Assembly (NCBI GenBank): GCA_902540595.1
Contig: CACBNI010000001.1
Span: 62,001-126,000 of the forward strand
DNA: 64,000 nucleotides
From: an uncultured Pelagibacteraceae bacterium
GTDB taxonomy: Bacteria > Pseudomonadota > Alphaproteobacteria > Pelagibacterales > Pelagibacteraceae
Direction: 5' to 3'
Shown piece after piece: positions 1 to 7,984 of the stretch. Made by a program: the position numbers and the translations under genes. Positions within the stretch are counted from its first letter, which is position 1; each line of letters opens with the position of its first letter. The notes under the pieces are model-generated. The model had not been told where the DNA came from. It did not search any database and saw only the letters and a program-made list of their open reading frames with translations.

Positions 1-786
1 AAATTTATTAAGTTCTTCTGCCGCATTTGCTATTGGACATTTAATTTTTAAAAAATCTTTAATTATTTTTGAAACATTTTTACCAGACTTAGTTTTACGT
101 GGGTCTTTAATTTTGGTGTTAAATCTATCTAAAATTTCTTTAATTGATCTTCCTGCAATAACTTTAGATAAATCATTTTTAATCATATTTAAATATCGTT
201 TTTTATCAATATCTACTATTGTCGGATCAACATCTGAATTTGTCTCCAATCTTTTTAAAAGATCATTGAAATACTTTTCTCTCCAAAAATGTCTAGAGAG
301 TCTTAATTTCCATCTTTTGGGTATATCTAATTTGGAGATAACTAAATTAAATATTTCAACGTTTCCAATCGTCAATGTGCCGGCTAAATATTTGATGTTT
401 TGAAGAGCTTTTAATGATGTATTAATAATTTCTATGTCATCCTTTTTTTCATTTTTTGATCCTAAAATTTCAAAACCAATTTGATTTCTTATAATCTTAT
501 CTTTTTTGCTTTGAACTTTTCTATAAGCTTGTCCACTATAAAAAATTTTTTCTTTACCTGATAGATTTTCCTCTAAATATCTCAAGCATGAGGCAATTGT
601 TAAGTCAGGTCTTAGGCATAATTCCTTTCCATTTATATCTGTGAAAGAAAACATAAATTTCCTAAAGTTCTCTCCTGATCTTTGAACGATATGATTTGCT
701 TCTATTACGGATGGTAGCTCAATATATTTAAAACCCTTAGATTTTACTGATCTAAGGATTTTTTCAGATAAGTTTTTTGACTTCAT
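1..786 (-). CDS. hisZ: ATP phosphoribosyltransferase regulatory subunit HisZ (3' end outside window)
   Basis: My own translation of the minus strand gives an open frame from an ATG at 786 to the window edge (262 codons). The protein resembles the class II histidyl-tRNA synthetase core: a motif-2-like stretch (GENFRKFMFSF, then LCLRPDLTIA) and FYSGQAYRKVQ. HisZ is a catalytically dead HisRS paralogue that forms the ATP phosphoribosyltransferase complex with short-form HisG, the first step of histidine synthesis. The ATG lies inside the last codons of hisS (about 23 nt overlap), so the two genes are probably translated together. In alphaproteobacteria hisG usually follows, which would be beyond base 1. 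The call rests on similarity to HisS plus position; a second true HisRS is unlikely next to hisS. Confidence 0.85.
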   Translation of the reverse strand, partial: MKSKNLSEKILRSVKSKGFKYIELPSVIEANHIVQRSGENFRKFMFSFTDINGKELCLRPDLTIASCLRYLEENLSGKEKIFYSGQAYRKVQSKKDKIIRNQIGFEILGSKNEKKDDIEIINTSLKALQNIKYLAGTLTIGNVEIFNLVISKLDIPKRWKLRLSRHFWREKYFNDLLKRLETNSDVDPTIVDIDKKRYLNMIKNDLSKVIAGRSIKEILDRFNTKIKDPRKTKSGKNVSKIIKDFLKIKCPIANAAEELNKF

Positions 787-2158
787 TGAATAAATCTTCT
801 TTTGGAATTGTTTGATTATTTTCGCCTTTGATACCTTTTAGATTTTTTATGGTGACCGTATTTTCTTTAAATTCATTTTCACCACAAATAATTGCAACTG
901 ATAAATCTTTTTTATTTGCAAAAGTTAATTGTTTACTTAGATTTTTTTTACTGTCTAAAAAAATTTCAGCACTAATATTGTTGTCTCTCAATTGATCAAC
1001 TAATCCATAATAATTTTTTAAATATTTTTTATCCATTACACATACTAAAACGGGTTTTTGGTTCTCTACCTTAATTTGATCTAATTGCATTAGAGCAAAT
1101 AACAGTCTATCAACTCCAAAACTTATTCCGGTCCCAGGGATATCAACCCCTCTAAATCTTGATATGAGTTTTGCATAGGCTCCACCTGAGCATATGCTGC
1201 CAATATCAACTTCCTTACCTTTGTTATTTGTGACTTTGAAGTTTAGGTTTGTTTCAACAATAAAATCAGAATAATAAGCTAATCCTCTAACAATCGTAAA
1301 GTTTGTTTTAACTTGATTTAGATTTGATCCATATCCAAGTATTTCAAATACATTTTCTAATTCACTTATACCTTCTTGAGATAATTGATTGTTTAGGGTT
1401 TGTTTTAATTTTTTTAAATCTTTTATTTTTAAAAAATTTAATATTTGTGCTGCTTGTTGATCGGTTAAATCAGCCCCTTTAGTAATTGCTCCACTTTGAT
1501 CTTTTCTCTCTTTCTTTAATAAGTCTTCCACTCCCTTTAGACCAAATCCTGGCTTATCCAATTTATCTATAGCTCTAATAACTTTGACCTGTTTTTCTTC
1601 AGATATTTTTAATTCATTAATTAAACCTTGCACAATTTTTCTATTACTCACATTGATTGTAAATTGATCTTTGTTCAAACCACAGTCTGATAATGTGCTT
1701 GATATTAGATTACAAAGTTCTGCATTTGCCTGAGCTGGATCAACATTCCCAACAATATCAAAGTCTGCTTGCATAAATTCTCTATACCTTCCGTTACCAG
1801 CTTTTTCGTTACGAAAAACATTTTGAATTTGATATCGCTTGAAAATTGATGGAAGTTCTTGGTTGTTTTGAGCAACAAATCTTGCAAGTGGACTAGACAG
1901 ATCATATCTAAGAGTAATATTTTTCTCTCCATCTTCGAATGAGAATACACCAGACATAGGATTGGTGTCATCTTCTGCCAAAAAAGATCCTATATTTTCA
2001 CTAATTTCGAACGAAGGCGTTTCTAGAGCCTCAGCTCCAAACTTAATAAAATTTTTCTCAATTGCTTTTACTAGCTTCTTTTTAAGAAGAAGCTTATTAC
2101 TCCAACGATCGTCAAAACCTGAAGGTAATCCAGGTACTAATTTATTTTCTTTATCCAT
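764..2158 (-). CDS. hisS: Histidyl-tRNA synthetase
   Basis: Class II aminoacyl-tRNA synthetase that charges tRNA-His in the cytoplasm. Visible motifs include motif 2 (FKRYQIQNVFRNE, then GRYREFMQADFDIVG), the histidine A signature region (RGLAYYSDF) and motif 3 (GISFGVDRLLFAL); an anticodon-binding domain fills the last ~90 residues. The frame is open back to 2206, but the extra 16 residues would lie inside the tRNA-His gene, so the ATG at 2158 (MDKENKLVPGLPSGF) is the sensible start, giving 464 residues. The start is 4 nt after the CCA end of the tRNA-His gene, so tRNA and its own synthetase seem to share a transcript. hisZ overlaps the 3' end. Confidence 0.95.
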   Translation of the reverse strand: MDKENKLVPGLPSGFDDRWSNKLLLKKKLVKAIEKNFIKFGAEALETPSFEISENIGSFLAEDDTNPMSGVFSFEDGEKNITLRYDLSSPLARFVAQNNQELPSIFKRYQIQNVFRNEKAGNGRYREFMQADFDIVGNVDPAQANAELCNLISSTLSDCGLNKDQFTINVSNRKIVQGLINELKISEEKQVKVIRAIDKLDKPGFGLKGVEDLLKKERKDQSGAITKGADLTDQQAAQILNFLKIKDLKKLKQTLNNQLSQEGISELENVFEILGYGSNLNQVKTNFTIVRGLAYYSDFIVETNLNFKVTNNKGKEVDIGSICSGGAYAKLISRFRGVDIPGTGISFGVDRLLFALMQLDQIKVENQKPVLVCVMDKKYLKNYYGLVDQLRDNNISAEIFLDSKKNLSKQLTFANKKDLSVAIICGENEFKENTVTIKNLKGIKGENNQTIPKEDLFNEVKKLI

Positions 2159-2162
2159 TTTT

Positions 2163-2237
2163 TGGTACCCGGGCTGAGAATCGAACTCAAACTTAAAGTT
2201 CCACAAACTTTCGTGCTAACCGTTACACCACCCAGGC
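2163..2237 (-). tRNA. tRNA-His (GTG)
   Basis: Cloverleaf read from the minus strand: acceptor GCCTGGG/CCCGGGT, D stem GTGT/GCAC, anticodon stem AAAGT/ACTTT with loop TTGTGGA (anticodon GTG), T stem TTGAG/CTCAG with a canonical TTCGATT loop, discriminator A and encoded CCA. The base before G1 is T, so the usual histidine identity pair G-1:C73 is absent (T at -1, A at 73). Loss of this pair is known in many alphaproteobacteria together with an altered HisRS. The gene sits immediately upstream of hisS. Confidence 0.93.
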
Positions 2238-2466
2238 ATCCCTTGTTTTTATATTATTTTCTGTGGATTTAAAATTATATTATAAATAAATAGCCTAAAG
2301 GCTATGTAGGCTATTTCTATGAGTGCTTTTTGAAGTCTCTCTAAATATAATATTTATAATCATGAGCAGTCTTTTAGACAAAAACTACTATAACGCAAGA
2401 GCTAATTTGGTAAGGACGTGTATCTAGTATAATTAGATAAAACGTCCTTAAAATATTAAAAAGAAA
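2238..2466. other. Structured intergenic region between the cold-shock gene and tRNA-His
   Basis: No long ORF. Two inverted repeats are visible. The first has arms 2288-2296 and 2308-2316 (AAATAGCCT / AGGCTATTT); the 5' arm can instead pair with 2300-2305, giving two mutually exclusive hairpins. On the minus strand this is followed by a loose T-rich run, so it could end or attenuate transcripts coming from the cold-shock gene. The second has arms 2411-2419 and 2442-2450 (TAAGGACGT / ACGTCCTTA), extended by an inner stem TATCTA/TAGATA at 2421-2426 and 2434-2439: about 15 bp around a 7-nt loop. A plus-strand 21-codon frame from the ATG at 2363 ends inside the second hairpin, with TATAAT a few bases upstream. 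The tRNA-His promoter must also lie here. The function of the hairpins is unknown. Confidence 0.5.
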
Positions 2467-2679
2467 TTAGTCTACTTTCTTTAAATTAACTGCAGAAGGA
2501 CCTTTAGGACCGTCTTCTAATGTAAATTCAAGTTTATCACCCTCATTAAGATATCTCATTCCAGCATCTTTTACAGCAGAGGCGTGAACAAAGGCGTCTT
2601 TTTCTTTATCGTCTCTTTCAATAAAGCCATATCCTTTTTTTCCATTATACCATTTAATTTTACCAGTTAGTGTACTCAT
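2467..2679 (-). CDS. Cold-shock domain protein (CspA family)
   Basis: A 70-residue single cold-shock domain that fills the whole protein: an OB fold binding single-stranded RNA or DNA. RNP1 is seen as KGYGFIER around residue 15 and RNP2 as DAFVHASAV around residue 28, after the family start TGKIKWYN. Proteins of this family act as RNA chaperones and antiterminators. An AGGA-like ribosome site lies about 13 nt before the ATG. The gene stands alone between tRNA-Phe and tRNA-His, with a strong hairpin starting 17 nt after its stop. Which csp paralogue it is cannot be told from sequence. Confidence 0.93.
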   Translation of the reverse strand: MSTLTGKIKWYNGKKGYGFIERDDKEKDAFVHASAVKDAGMRYLNEGDKLEFTLEDGPKGPSAVNLKKVD

Positions 2680-2761
2680 CTTATTACTTAGTCCTTTTGT
2701 TATTTATTACAGTAAATAGGTTAATTTTTTTTTTAATTATTTCAAGATGAAAAGTAAATGG

Positions 2762-2836
2762 TGGTGCCTCGGGAAGGATTCGCACCTCCGACACAAGCCT
2801 TTTCAGGGCTCTGCTCTACTCCTGAGCTACCGAGGC
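2762..2836 (-). tRNA. tRNA-Phe (GAA), T-loop with G55
   Basis: Minus-strand cloverleaf: acceptor GCCTCGG/CCGAGGC, D stem GCTC/GAGC, anticodon stem GAGCC/GGCTT with loop CTGAAAA (anticodon GAA), T stem GGAGG/CCTTC, discriminator A, encoded CCA. The T-loop reads TGCGAAT, so the nearly invariant T55 (pseudouridine) is G. The gene begins 6 nt after the infA stop codon and is probably cut out of the same transcript. Confidence 0.9.
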
Positions 2837-2842
2837 AGGATT

Positions 2843-3058
2843 TTAACCTCTAAAGATTATTCTGCCTTTTGTTAGGTCATAAGGTGTCATTTCTACAGTC
2901 ACGTTATCACCTTGAAGAACTCTAATTCTGTTTTTTCTTAACTTACCTGCTGTATGAGCTGTAACCGTATGTCCATTTTCTAACTTAACTCTGAACATAG
3001 CATTTGGAAGTAGATCAATTACTTTACCTTTAAATTCCAGTAAGTCTTGTTTTGACAA
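2843..3058 (-). CDS. infA: Translation initiation factor IF-1
   Basis: A 71-residue S1/OB-fold protein that occupies the A site of the 30S subunit during initiation. Its whole length matches the family: [37 protein letters not shown], and the end [12 protein letters not shown]. It starts 2 nt after the hisD stop and is followed within 6 nt by tRNA-Phe. Placement of infA after hisD at the end of the murA cluster is common in alphaproteobacteria. Confidence 0.97.
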   Translation of the reverse strand: MSKQDLLEFKGKVIDLLPNAMFRVKLENGHTVTAHTAGKLRKNRIRVLQGDNVTVEMTPYDLTKGRIIFRG

Positions 3059-3060
3059 AT

Positions 3061-4344
3061 TTATTTTCTCCTAATTCTTTTTATTACTGATTGAGCATGT
3101 CCAACCAGACCTTCATAATTTGCAAGTGTTATAACTGATGGTCCAAGACTTTCAATACCCTTTTTTGATAGGTTTATGTAAGAAATTCTTTTATAAAATT
3201 CATTCACACTAATTCCACTTGAGTATTTTGCGGATCCATTTGTTGGCAGAACATGGTTAGACCCAACATTATAATCTGTCATAGCCATTACAGCATATTT
3301 TCCTAAACATATAGATCCAGCATTTCTAATTTTAGAAACATAAGATTTATAATTTTGAATATTTAACTCTAAATGCTCTGGTGCAATTTTATTTACAATC
3401 TCAATAATTTTTTTGTCCGAATTTATATGCATCAAAATTCCATTATTATTTAAACTCTTTCTAGCTACAGATACTCTTGGTATTTTTTTTAATTGTTTGA
3501 TTAATTCAATTTTTACTTTTTCTAATAGTTTTTTATCTTTTGAAATTAGAATACATTGAGCAAGATTATCGTGTTCTGCTTGACCAATTAGATCACTTGC
3601 AACCCATTCAGGATTTGAAAATTTATCACAAACAATAGTTACCTCTGAGGGACCAGCTGTCATACCTTCAATGCCCACATCTCCGAAAACCTCTTTTTTT
3701 GCTGCAGCCACATAAGCATTTCCAGGACCAACAATTTTATCAACCTTTTTAATTTTTTTTGTTCCGTAAGCAGCAGCAGCAACTGCAGAAGGACCACCAA
3801 TAGAATAAATTTCTTTTATTTTACATTTTTTTGCTGCGTACAAAACTGCTGGATTTTGCTTTCCTTTAAAACCAGGATTAATCATTATTAATCTTTTAAC
3901 ACCAGCAACAATTGCTGGAACACCATTCATTAAAACACTTGATGGATAAGATGCTGAAGAACCAGGGACATATATTGCAACTGAGTCTATTGGTAGATAT
4001 TTATATTCAAGTTTATTTTTAAACTTATCTATAAAAGAAATATTTTTGAATTTTTGAAGAGAATGAAATTTGTAAATTCTATCATAAGCAATATCAATTG
4101 CTTTTTTTACTTTTTGATCTAAAGATTTTATTGAATTATTAATTTGATTTGACGTAGGAACAATAGTTCTGTTTTGATTAAATCTTTTTTCATATTTCAA
4201 TAAAGCTTTATCACCATTTTTTTTCACGTCTCTGACAATACTGGTCACTGAGATAGAACTAGATTGAACCTTTTTTTTTCTCTGTAAAAGTAATTTATTT
4301 AAAGAATTATTAAAATTCTTATTAGTGCTATTTAATATTTTCAT
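3061..4344 (-). CDS. hisD: Histidinol dehydrogenase
   Basis: Catalyses the last two steps of histidine synthesis, oxidising L-histidinol to histidine with two NAD+. The 427-residue length is normal. Family motifs seen: [45 protein letters not shown], the zinc-site region [10 protein letters not shown] and the catalytic-region stretch APEHLEL. The ATG overlaps the last base of the DUF2948 gene. In this genome hisD sits in the murA/infA operon while hisS-hisZ lie in a separate transcription unit, so the histidine genes are split. Confidence 0.96.
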   Translation of the reverse strand: MKILNSTNKNFNNSLNKLLLQRKKKVQSSSISVTSIVRDVKKNGDKALLKYEKRFNQNRTIVPTSNQINNSIKSLDQKVKKAIDIAYDRIYKFHSLQKFKNISFIDKFKNKLEYKYLPIDSVAIYVPGSSASYPSSVLMNGVPAIVAGVKRLIMINPGFKGKQNPAVLYAAKKCKIKEIYSIGGPSAVAAAAYGTKKIKKVDKIVGPGNAYVAAAKKEVFGDVGIEGMTAGPSEVTIVCDKFSNPEWVASDLIGQAEHDNLAQCILISKDKKLLEKVKIELIKQLKKIPRVSVARKSLNNNGILMHINSDKKIIEIVNKIAPEHLELNIQNYKSYVSKIRNAGSICLGKYAVMAMTDYNVGSNHVLPTNGSAKYSSGISVNEFYKRISYINLSKKGIESLGPSVITLANYEGLVGHAQSVIKRIRRK

Positions 4345-4742
4345 TAATCTATAATTTCATTTTGATCTTCGAGTCTTACTTCAATTGTTTCTGTAGTCAA
4401 AGCAATGTGCGCATTGTTACTGAAAATTAAGCTTATTTCATAATCGGTATTATTTTTCAAATAATCAATTCCAATTAATTCTAAAACTAATTCATGATTT
4501 GACTGATCTATATTTTTAGATTTTACTTTATCAACGAAATCAAACCTACAAATACTATTGATTTTTTTATCGTCTTGCCCAGTTTCAACTTTTGTTCGCT
4601 CTATTGACAGCAAAAAAACTTTATTTGATGCAAGATATTTTATATCAAGAACCTTTACCTTTGCCCCAGCACTGCATGCAGAAATCATTTGTAAACCCTC
4701 TTGGTCGTTTGCAATAATTTTTGCTAGATATTTTTTTTCCAT
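4344..4742 (-). CDS. DUF2948 family protein
   Basis: A 132-residue protein without signal peptide or membrane segment. The start KYLAKIIANDQEGLQMISAC and the position between murA and hisD match the alphaproteobacterial DUF2948 family, whose function is unknown. It overlaps murA and hisD by one base each, so all three are tightly coupled. Family assignment is from recall of gene order and the N-terminal pattern; no catalytic motif is evident. Confidence 0.72.
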   Translation of the reverse strand: MEKKYLAKIIANDQEGLQMISACSAGAKVKVLDIKYLASNKVFLLSIERTKVETGQDDKKINSICRFDFVDKVKSKNIDQSNHELVLELIGIDYLKNNTDYEISLIFSNNAHIALTTETIEVRLEDQNEIID

Positions 4743-5995
4743 TAGTTTACTCGGCGTATTTTAGCCCCAACCTTTTTTAACTTTTTTTCTATATTTTCAT
4801 AACCTCTATCTAAATGATAAATTCTATTGATAACTGATTTTCCCTTAGCTGTTAAAGCTGCAAGGACCAATGAAACTGATGCTCGTAAATCTGTGGCCAT
4901 TAATTCAGCAGGTGCAAAATTTATATTACCTTGAACCACAGCTTTATTTCCTTTAGTTAAAATTTCTGCACCCATACGGTTTAGTTCAGCAACATGCATA
5001 AATCGATTTTCAAAAATATCCTCTTTGATTATTGATTTTTTATTTGCTTTACATAACAAAACCATAATTTGGGCTTGTAAATCAGTTGGAAAACCCGGAT
5101 ATGGAGCTGTTTTAATTTGTAAATTTTTTATCTTTTTACTGCCTACAATGTTTATCTTGTCATGATTAACTTTTATTTTAGCCCCAATTTTCTTTAAAAT
5201 ATCAATTTCTGTTTTAATTATTTTGGGTATCACATTTTTTATTTGTAACTTTCCCTCTGTCAATGCTGCCGCAATCAAATATGTTCCAGCTTCAATTCTG
5301 TCAAACATAACTGAGTAACTAATTTCTTTAATTTGTTTTACTCCAGAGATTTTTATTGAACGTTTACCAATCCATTCGATTTTGCAACCCATTTTTAATA
5401 AAAAATTAACTAAATCTTTTATTTCAGGTTCAATTGCACAATTTTTTAAAATAGTTTTTCCTTTTGCAAAGCAAGCAGCAATAATTAAATTCTCTGTAGC
5501 ACCAACAGATATTTTTGAGAAACTTATGGTTGTCCCTATTAGTCCTTTTGGAGCATTAGCATGAACATATCCATTTAAAATTTTAAATTTAACTCCAAGT
5601 TTTGATAAAGCTTTAAGATGAATATCAACAGGTCTGGTACCAATTGCACAACCACCCGGTAGTGAGACTTTTGCGTTGCCAAACTTAGCAAGTAATGGTC
5701 CAAGCACTAGTATTCCAGCTCTCATAGTTTTTACTAAATTATAAGATGCAAAAACTTTTTTTTGTTTAGAATTATCTATAACAAGACTTTGTTTAGTAAA
5801 TTTAGTAATTGATCCCAATGATTGAAGTAAATTAATCATTGTCTCTATATCTTTAACTTTTGGTAAATTTTTTAAAGTTATTTTATTTTTTGAAAGCAAT
5901 GTTGCTGCCAAAATAGGTAATGAAGCGTTTTTCGATCCTGAAATATTTACTTGTCCCTTGAGCTTATTCGCTCCGAGAACCTCTAGTCTTTGCAT
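4742..5995 (-). CDS. murA: UDP-N-acetylglucosamine 1-carboxyvinyltransferase
   Basis: First committed step of peptidoglycan synthesis: transfer of enolpyruvate from PEP to UDP-GlcNAc in the cytoplasm. 417 residues, the usual length. Two-domain EPT fold with Lys22 in the substrate stretch GSKNASLP and the active-site cysteine at residue 116 in LPGGCAIGTRP, so the enzyme should be of the fosfomycin-sensitive Cys type. Further signatures: FDRIEAGTYL and PYPGFPTDLQAQ. It lies 2 nt downstream of dcd and overlaps the DUF2948 gene by one base. Confidence 0.97.
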   Translation of the reverse strand: MQRLEVLGANKLKGQVNISGSKNASLPILAATLLSKNKITLKNLPKVKDIETMINLLQSLGSITKFTKQSLVIDNSKQKKVFASYNLVKTMRAGILVLGPLLAKFGNAKVSLPGGCAIGTRPVDIHLKALSKLGVKFKILNGYVHANAPKGLIGTTISFSKISVGATENLIIAACFAKGKTILKNCAIEPEIKDLVNFLLKMGCKIEWIGKRSIKISGVKQIKEISYSVMFDRIEAGTYLIAAALTEGKLQIKNVIPKIIKTEIDILKKIGAKIKVNHDKINIVGSKKIKNLQIKTAPYPGFPTDLQAQIMVLLCKANKKSIIKEDIFENRFMHVAELNRMGAEILTKGNKAVVQGNINFAPAELMATDLRASVSLVLAALTAKGKSVINRIYHLDRGYENIEKKLKKVGAKIRRVN

Positions 5996-5997
5996 AT

Positions 5998-6552
5998 TTA
6001 AACTTTAGGTAATGTTACCCCAGTTTGACCCATATACTTTCCATCTCGATCTGCATAAGTCACTTCTGGTTTTTCATTTCCTTTTAAGAAAATAAATTGT
6101 GCAACACCTTCATTTGCATAAATTTTTGCAGGTAAAGGTGTGGTGTTCGAAAATTCAAGCGTAACATATCCTTCCCACCCAGGCTCTAATGGGGTTACAT
6201 TTACAATGATCCCACATCTTGCATATGTTGATTTACCTAGACAAATAACCAATACATCATTTGGAATTTTAAACTTTTCTACAGTTCTAGCTAAAACAAA
6301 TGAATTTGGTGGAATAACACATTCAGATACATTTTTAGTTACAAAATTTGTTGGTTTGAAATTTTTAGGGTCAACAATCTCAGAATTAACATTTGTAAAA
6401 ATTTTAAACTCGTCTGATACTCTTGCATCATAGCCAAAAGAGGAAAGTCCATAAGAAATACTCTTGCCTCTTACTTGTTTTTCCTCAAAAGGTGAAATCA
6501 TGTTGTATTCTTTGGACATTTTTCTAATCCATTTATCGGAGAGAACTGACAT
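5998..6552 (-). CDS. dcd: dCTP deaminase
   Basis: Deaminates dCTP to dUTP, feeding dTMP synthesis. 184 residues, typical of the trimeric dUTPase-like fold. Motifs: [27 protein letters not shown], the Ser/Arg region GKSTYARCG, and the active-site stretch [14 protein letters not shown] with its catalytic glutamate, then GVAQFIF. The ATG shares its A with the TAA of the preceding 33-codon gene (TAATG), implying reinitiation by the same ribosome. The monofunctional Dcd and bifunctional Dcd/Dut forms cannot be separated by eye. Confidence 0.95.
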   Translation of the reverse strand: MSVLSDKWIRKMSKEYNMISPFEEKQVRGKSISYGLSSFGYDARVSDEFKIFTNVNSEIVDPKNFKPTNFVTKNVSECVIPPNSFVLARTVEKFKIPNDVLVICLGKSTYARCGIIVNVTPLEPGWEGYVTLEFSNTTPLPAKIYANEGVAQFIFLKGNEKPEVTYADRDGKYMGQTGVTLPKV

Positions 6553-6653
6553 TATTTATTTTTTTTCTTATTTTTTTTTTGGAAAATCTTTCTTTTTTTC
6601 AAATTTTTTCTGAGAGCAAGACTTAAACGCTCATTTTTATCTTTAGAACTCAT
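6552..6653 (-). CDS. Very short lysine-rich protein, 33 residues
   Basis: My own reading. The ATG at 6653 overlaps the stop of the upstream 66-residue ORF (ATGA) and its TAA overlaps the dcd start (TAATG). The product begins [20 protein letters not shown] and ends in a lysine tail, with no hydrophobic segment. The perfect start/stop chaining with both neighbours argues for real translation, either as a protein or as a coupling ORF that carries ribosomes into dcd. The [11 protein letters not shown] stretch looks like a short amphipathic helix. I do not recognise a function. Confidence 0.6.
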   Translation of the reverse strand: MSSKDKNERLSLALRKNLKKRKIFQKKNKKKNK

Positions 6654-6850
6654 TCTTTGTTTGGATTTGTCAAAAAATCTAAAGATATTGGCTTGTTGGG
6701 ATCTAAAGCTTTTATTTTAGGTTCTTCTTGTTTTGGGCCTTCTTTAGCTAAACGTTTTGCTTTTTTTTCCGCAAGCTTCTTTTCTCTTTTAGCTTGCTTT
6801 TCCATAAGCTTATTGCCTTTGGTTGACTTATAATCGTAGTGAATTCCCAT
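6650..6850 (-). CDS. Small hypothetical protein, 66 residues, charged
   Basis: Highly charged small protein: a lysine/glutamate-rich helix (KQAKREKKLAEKKAKRLAKEG) around residues 19-39, then a proline-containing tail ending in LDPNKPISLDFLTN. AAGGAAATG just before the ATG at 6850 is a good ribosome site, which supports this start over the internal Met16. It heads the minus-strand cluster that continues into the 33-residue gene, dcd and murA. No domain is recognised; the helix could bind nucleic acid, but that is only a guess from its charge. Confidence 0.65.
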   Translation of the reverse strand: MGIHYDYKSTKGNKLMEKQAKREKKLAEKKAKRLAKEGPKQEEPKIKALDPNKPISLDFLTNPNKE

Positions 6851-6949
6851 AACATTTCCTTAAATAGATATAAATCATATTGATCAAAAAATTAAGGCAA
6901 TAATTTGAAAAAAATGCGTTATTATCCACAAAAAATAAATTGTTTCTTT

Positions 6950-7023
6950 GCTCCTGTAGTTAAATGGCATAACAAGTCATTGGTAATGACTAGTTCCCTG
7001 GTCAGTACAGGGTGGGAGCACCA
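6950..7023 (+). tRNA. tRNA-Thr (GGT), unusual T-loop
   Basis: Plus-strand cloverleaf of 74 nt: acceptor GCTCCTG/TGGGAGC, D stem GTTA/TAAC, anticodon stem AGTCA/TGACT with loop TTGGTAA (anticodon GGT), 4-nt variable loop, T stem CCCTG/CAGGG, discriminator A, encoded CCA. The T-loop is GTCAGTA instead of TTCRANN, so positions 54 and 58 are both G and the T54-A58 reverse-Hoogsteen pair cannot form. All stems are intact, so it is called as a functional gene. Its 3' end abuts the stop codon of the convergent VTT gene. Confidence 0.8.
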
Positions 7024-7746
7024 CTAATTTTTATAAAATATCTTCCTTAAAAAGATAGTCGCTAAGATTAAACTAAAAAAAGCTACAAGCGGTATGTAAA
7101 TATCTGGTGAAAAAATAATTTCAGTAATACCAGGAACTTCAGAGTTTTGATCAATAATTTTTTCAAACCCACTTCCAATCGATACAGCTAAAAATATTTG
7201 TGGAACGATCCCTATTAGTGTTGCAAAGAAAAAATTCCTTACTCGAACATTAAAAAGTGTTGGAAGCAAACAACTAATCTGCCACGGTATTCCTCCTATA
7301 AAACGATATATAAGTAAGTAAATAAACTCAGATTTTTTAAATTTGTTTTCTAGTTTATGATATTTATTTAAAAGCTTTTCTTTAATAAATTCTTTTAAAA
7401 AATAATTTCCAAAAATATATAAAAAAGTTGCACCAACGCTCAACCCAAGTACAACAACAATGGTGCCTATCCATTTTCCAAAAATAAATCCACCCATTAA
7501 AGCAACGGGTGATCCAAAACCTAAAAGAGGAAATACCCATAAAATTGTTAAACCCAAAAAAATAAAAAATATCAGAATTAGATTAGATTTTTTTAATTCA
7601 AAAAAATATAATCTATTTTCTCTTATAAAGTCATATGAGGTTAGTTCCTGGATGTTAAATTTAGAGAAGAAAAAAAATAAAAATAAACTAATTAGTATAA
7701 AATAAACTAAACCTATAAATAATTTAAATTTGTTTGATTTTTCCAT
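7024..7746 (-). CDS. VTT-domain membrane protein (TVP38/TMEM64 type)
   Basis: About 240 residues with several hydrophobic segments: one near the N terminus (LFIGLVYFILISLFLFFFF), then helices around residues 55-110, 135-165, 170-195 and the C terminus. The stretch GFGSPVALMGGFIFGKWIGT and a later re-entrant region with GGIPWQISC fit the VTT/DedA superfamily of TVP38/TMEM64 type. Members act in lipid or small-molecule transport across the inner membrane; the substrate here is unknown. The frame is open to a TTG at 7755, but the ATG at 7746 is preferred; neither has a clear ribosome site. The stop codon abuts the tRNA-Thr gene. Confidence 0.82.
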   Translation of the reverse strand: MEKSNKFKLFIGLVYFILISLFLFFFFSKFNIQELTSYDFIRENRLYFFELKKSNLILIFFIFLGLTILWVFPLLGFGSPVALMGGFIFGKWIGTIVVVLGLSVGATFLYIFGNYFLKEFIKEKLLNKYHKLENKFKKSEFIYLLIYRFIGGIPWQISCLLPTLFNVRVRNFFFATLIGIVPQIFLAVSIGSGFEKIIDQNSEVPGITEIIFSPDIYIPLVAFFSLILATIFLRKIFYKN

Positions 7747-7777
7747 TAATAACAAAGCTATTTATAAAATGTTCTAT

Positions 7778-7806
7778 TTGCTATTTATATATTTAATTAC
7801 TATAAA
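7778..7806 (+). promoter_or_regulatory. Promoter of the rpmH-rnpA-yidD-yidC operon
   Basis: TTGCTA at 7778-7783 and TATAAA at 7801-7806 are separated by exactly 17 bases, a good sigma-70-type arrangement, 33 bases before the rpmH ATG. It lies in the only gap between the divergent VTT gene and rpmH. Confidence 0.6.
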
Positions 7807-7839
7807 GGGCGAAATTTAATAAAAAATTAACCATTTATT

Positions 7840-7980
7840 ATGAAAAGAACTTACCAGCCCTCGAATGTCAAAAGAGCCAGAAAACACGGCTTTAGATCTA
7901 AGATGAAAACAAAAGGTGGTAAAAAACTTTTAGCCAGAAGAAGAGCTAGAGGAAGAAAGTCACTAACAGTTTCTGTTTAA
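7840..7980 (+). CDS. rpmH: Ribosomal protein bL34
   Basis: Own translation: 46 residues starting [18 protein letters not shown] and ending in a basic [19 protein letters not shown] tail, the full-length bL34 pattern. It is part of the large ribosomal subunit. The stop is followed 4 nt later by the rnpA start, the classic rpmH-rnpA pair. It is below 60 residues and so easily missed by length-filtered gene finders. Confidence 0.97.
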   Translation: MKRTYQPSNVKRARKHGFRSKMKTKGGKKLLARRRARGRKSLTVSV

Positions 7981-7984
7981 ATAA

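Noticed and set aside
113-403. 96-residue plus-strand frame
   Set aside because: Antisense to hisZ, whose reading frame on the minus strand shows clear HisRS-like motifs.
1962-2177. Plus-strand frame of 71 residues
   Set aside because: Antisense shadow of hisS and of the tRNA-His 3' end; no ribosome site or family pattern.
2159-2206. N-terminal extension of hisS
   Set aside because: The 16 extra codons read through the tRNA-His gene; the ATG at 2158 fits the family.
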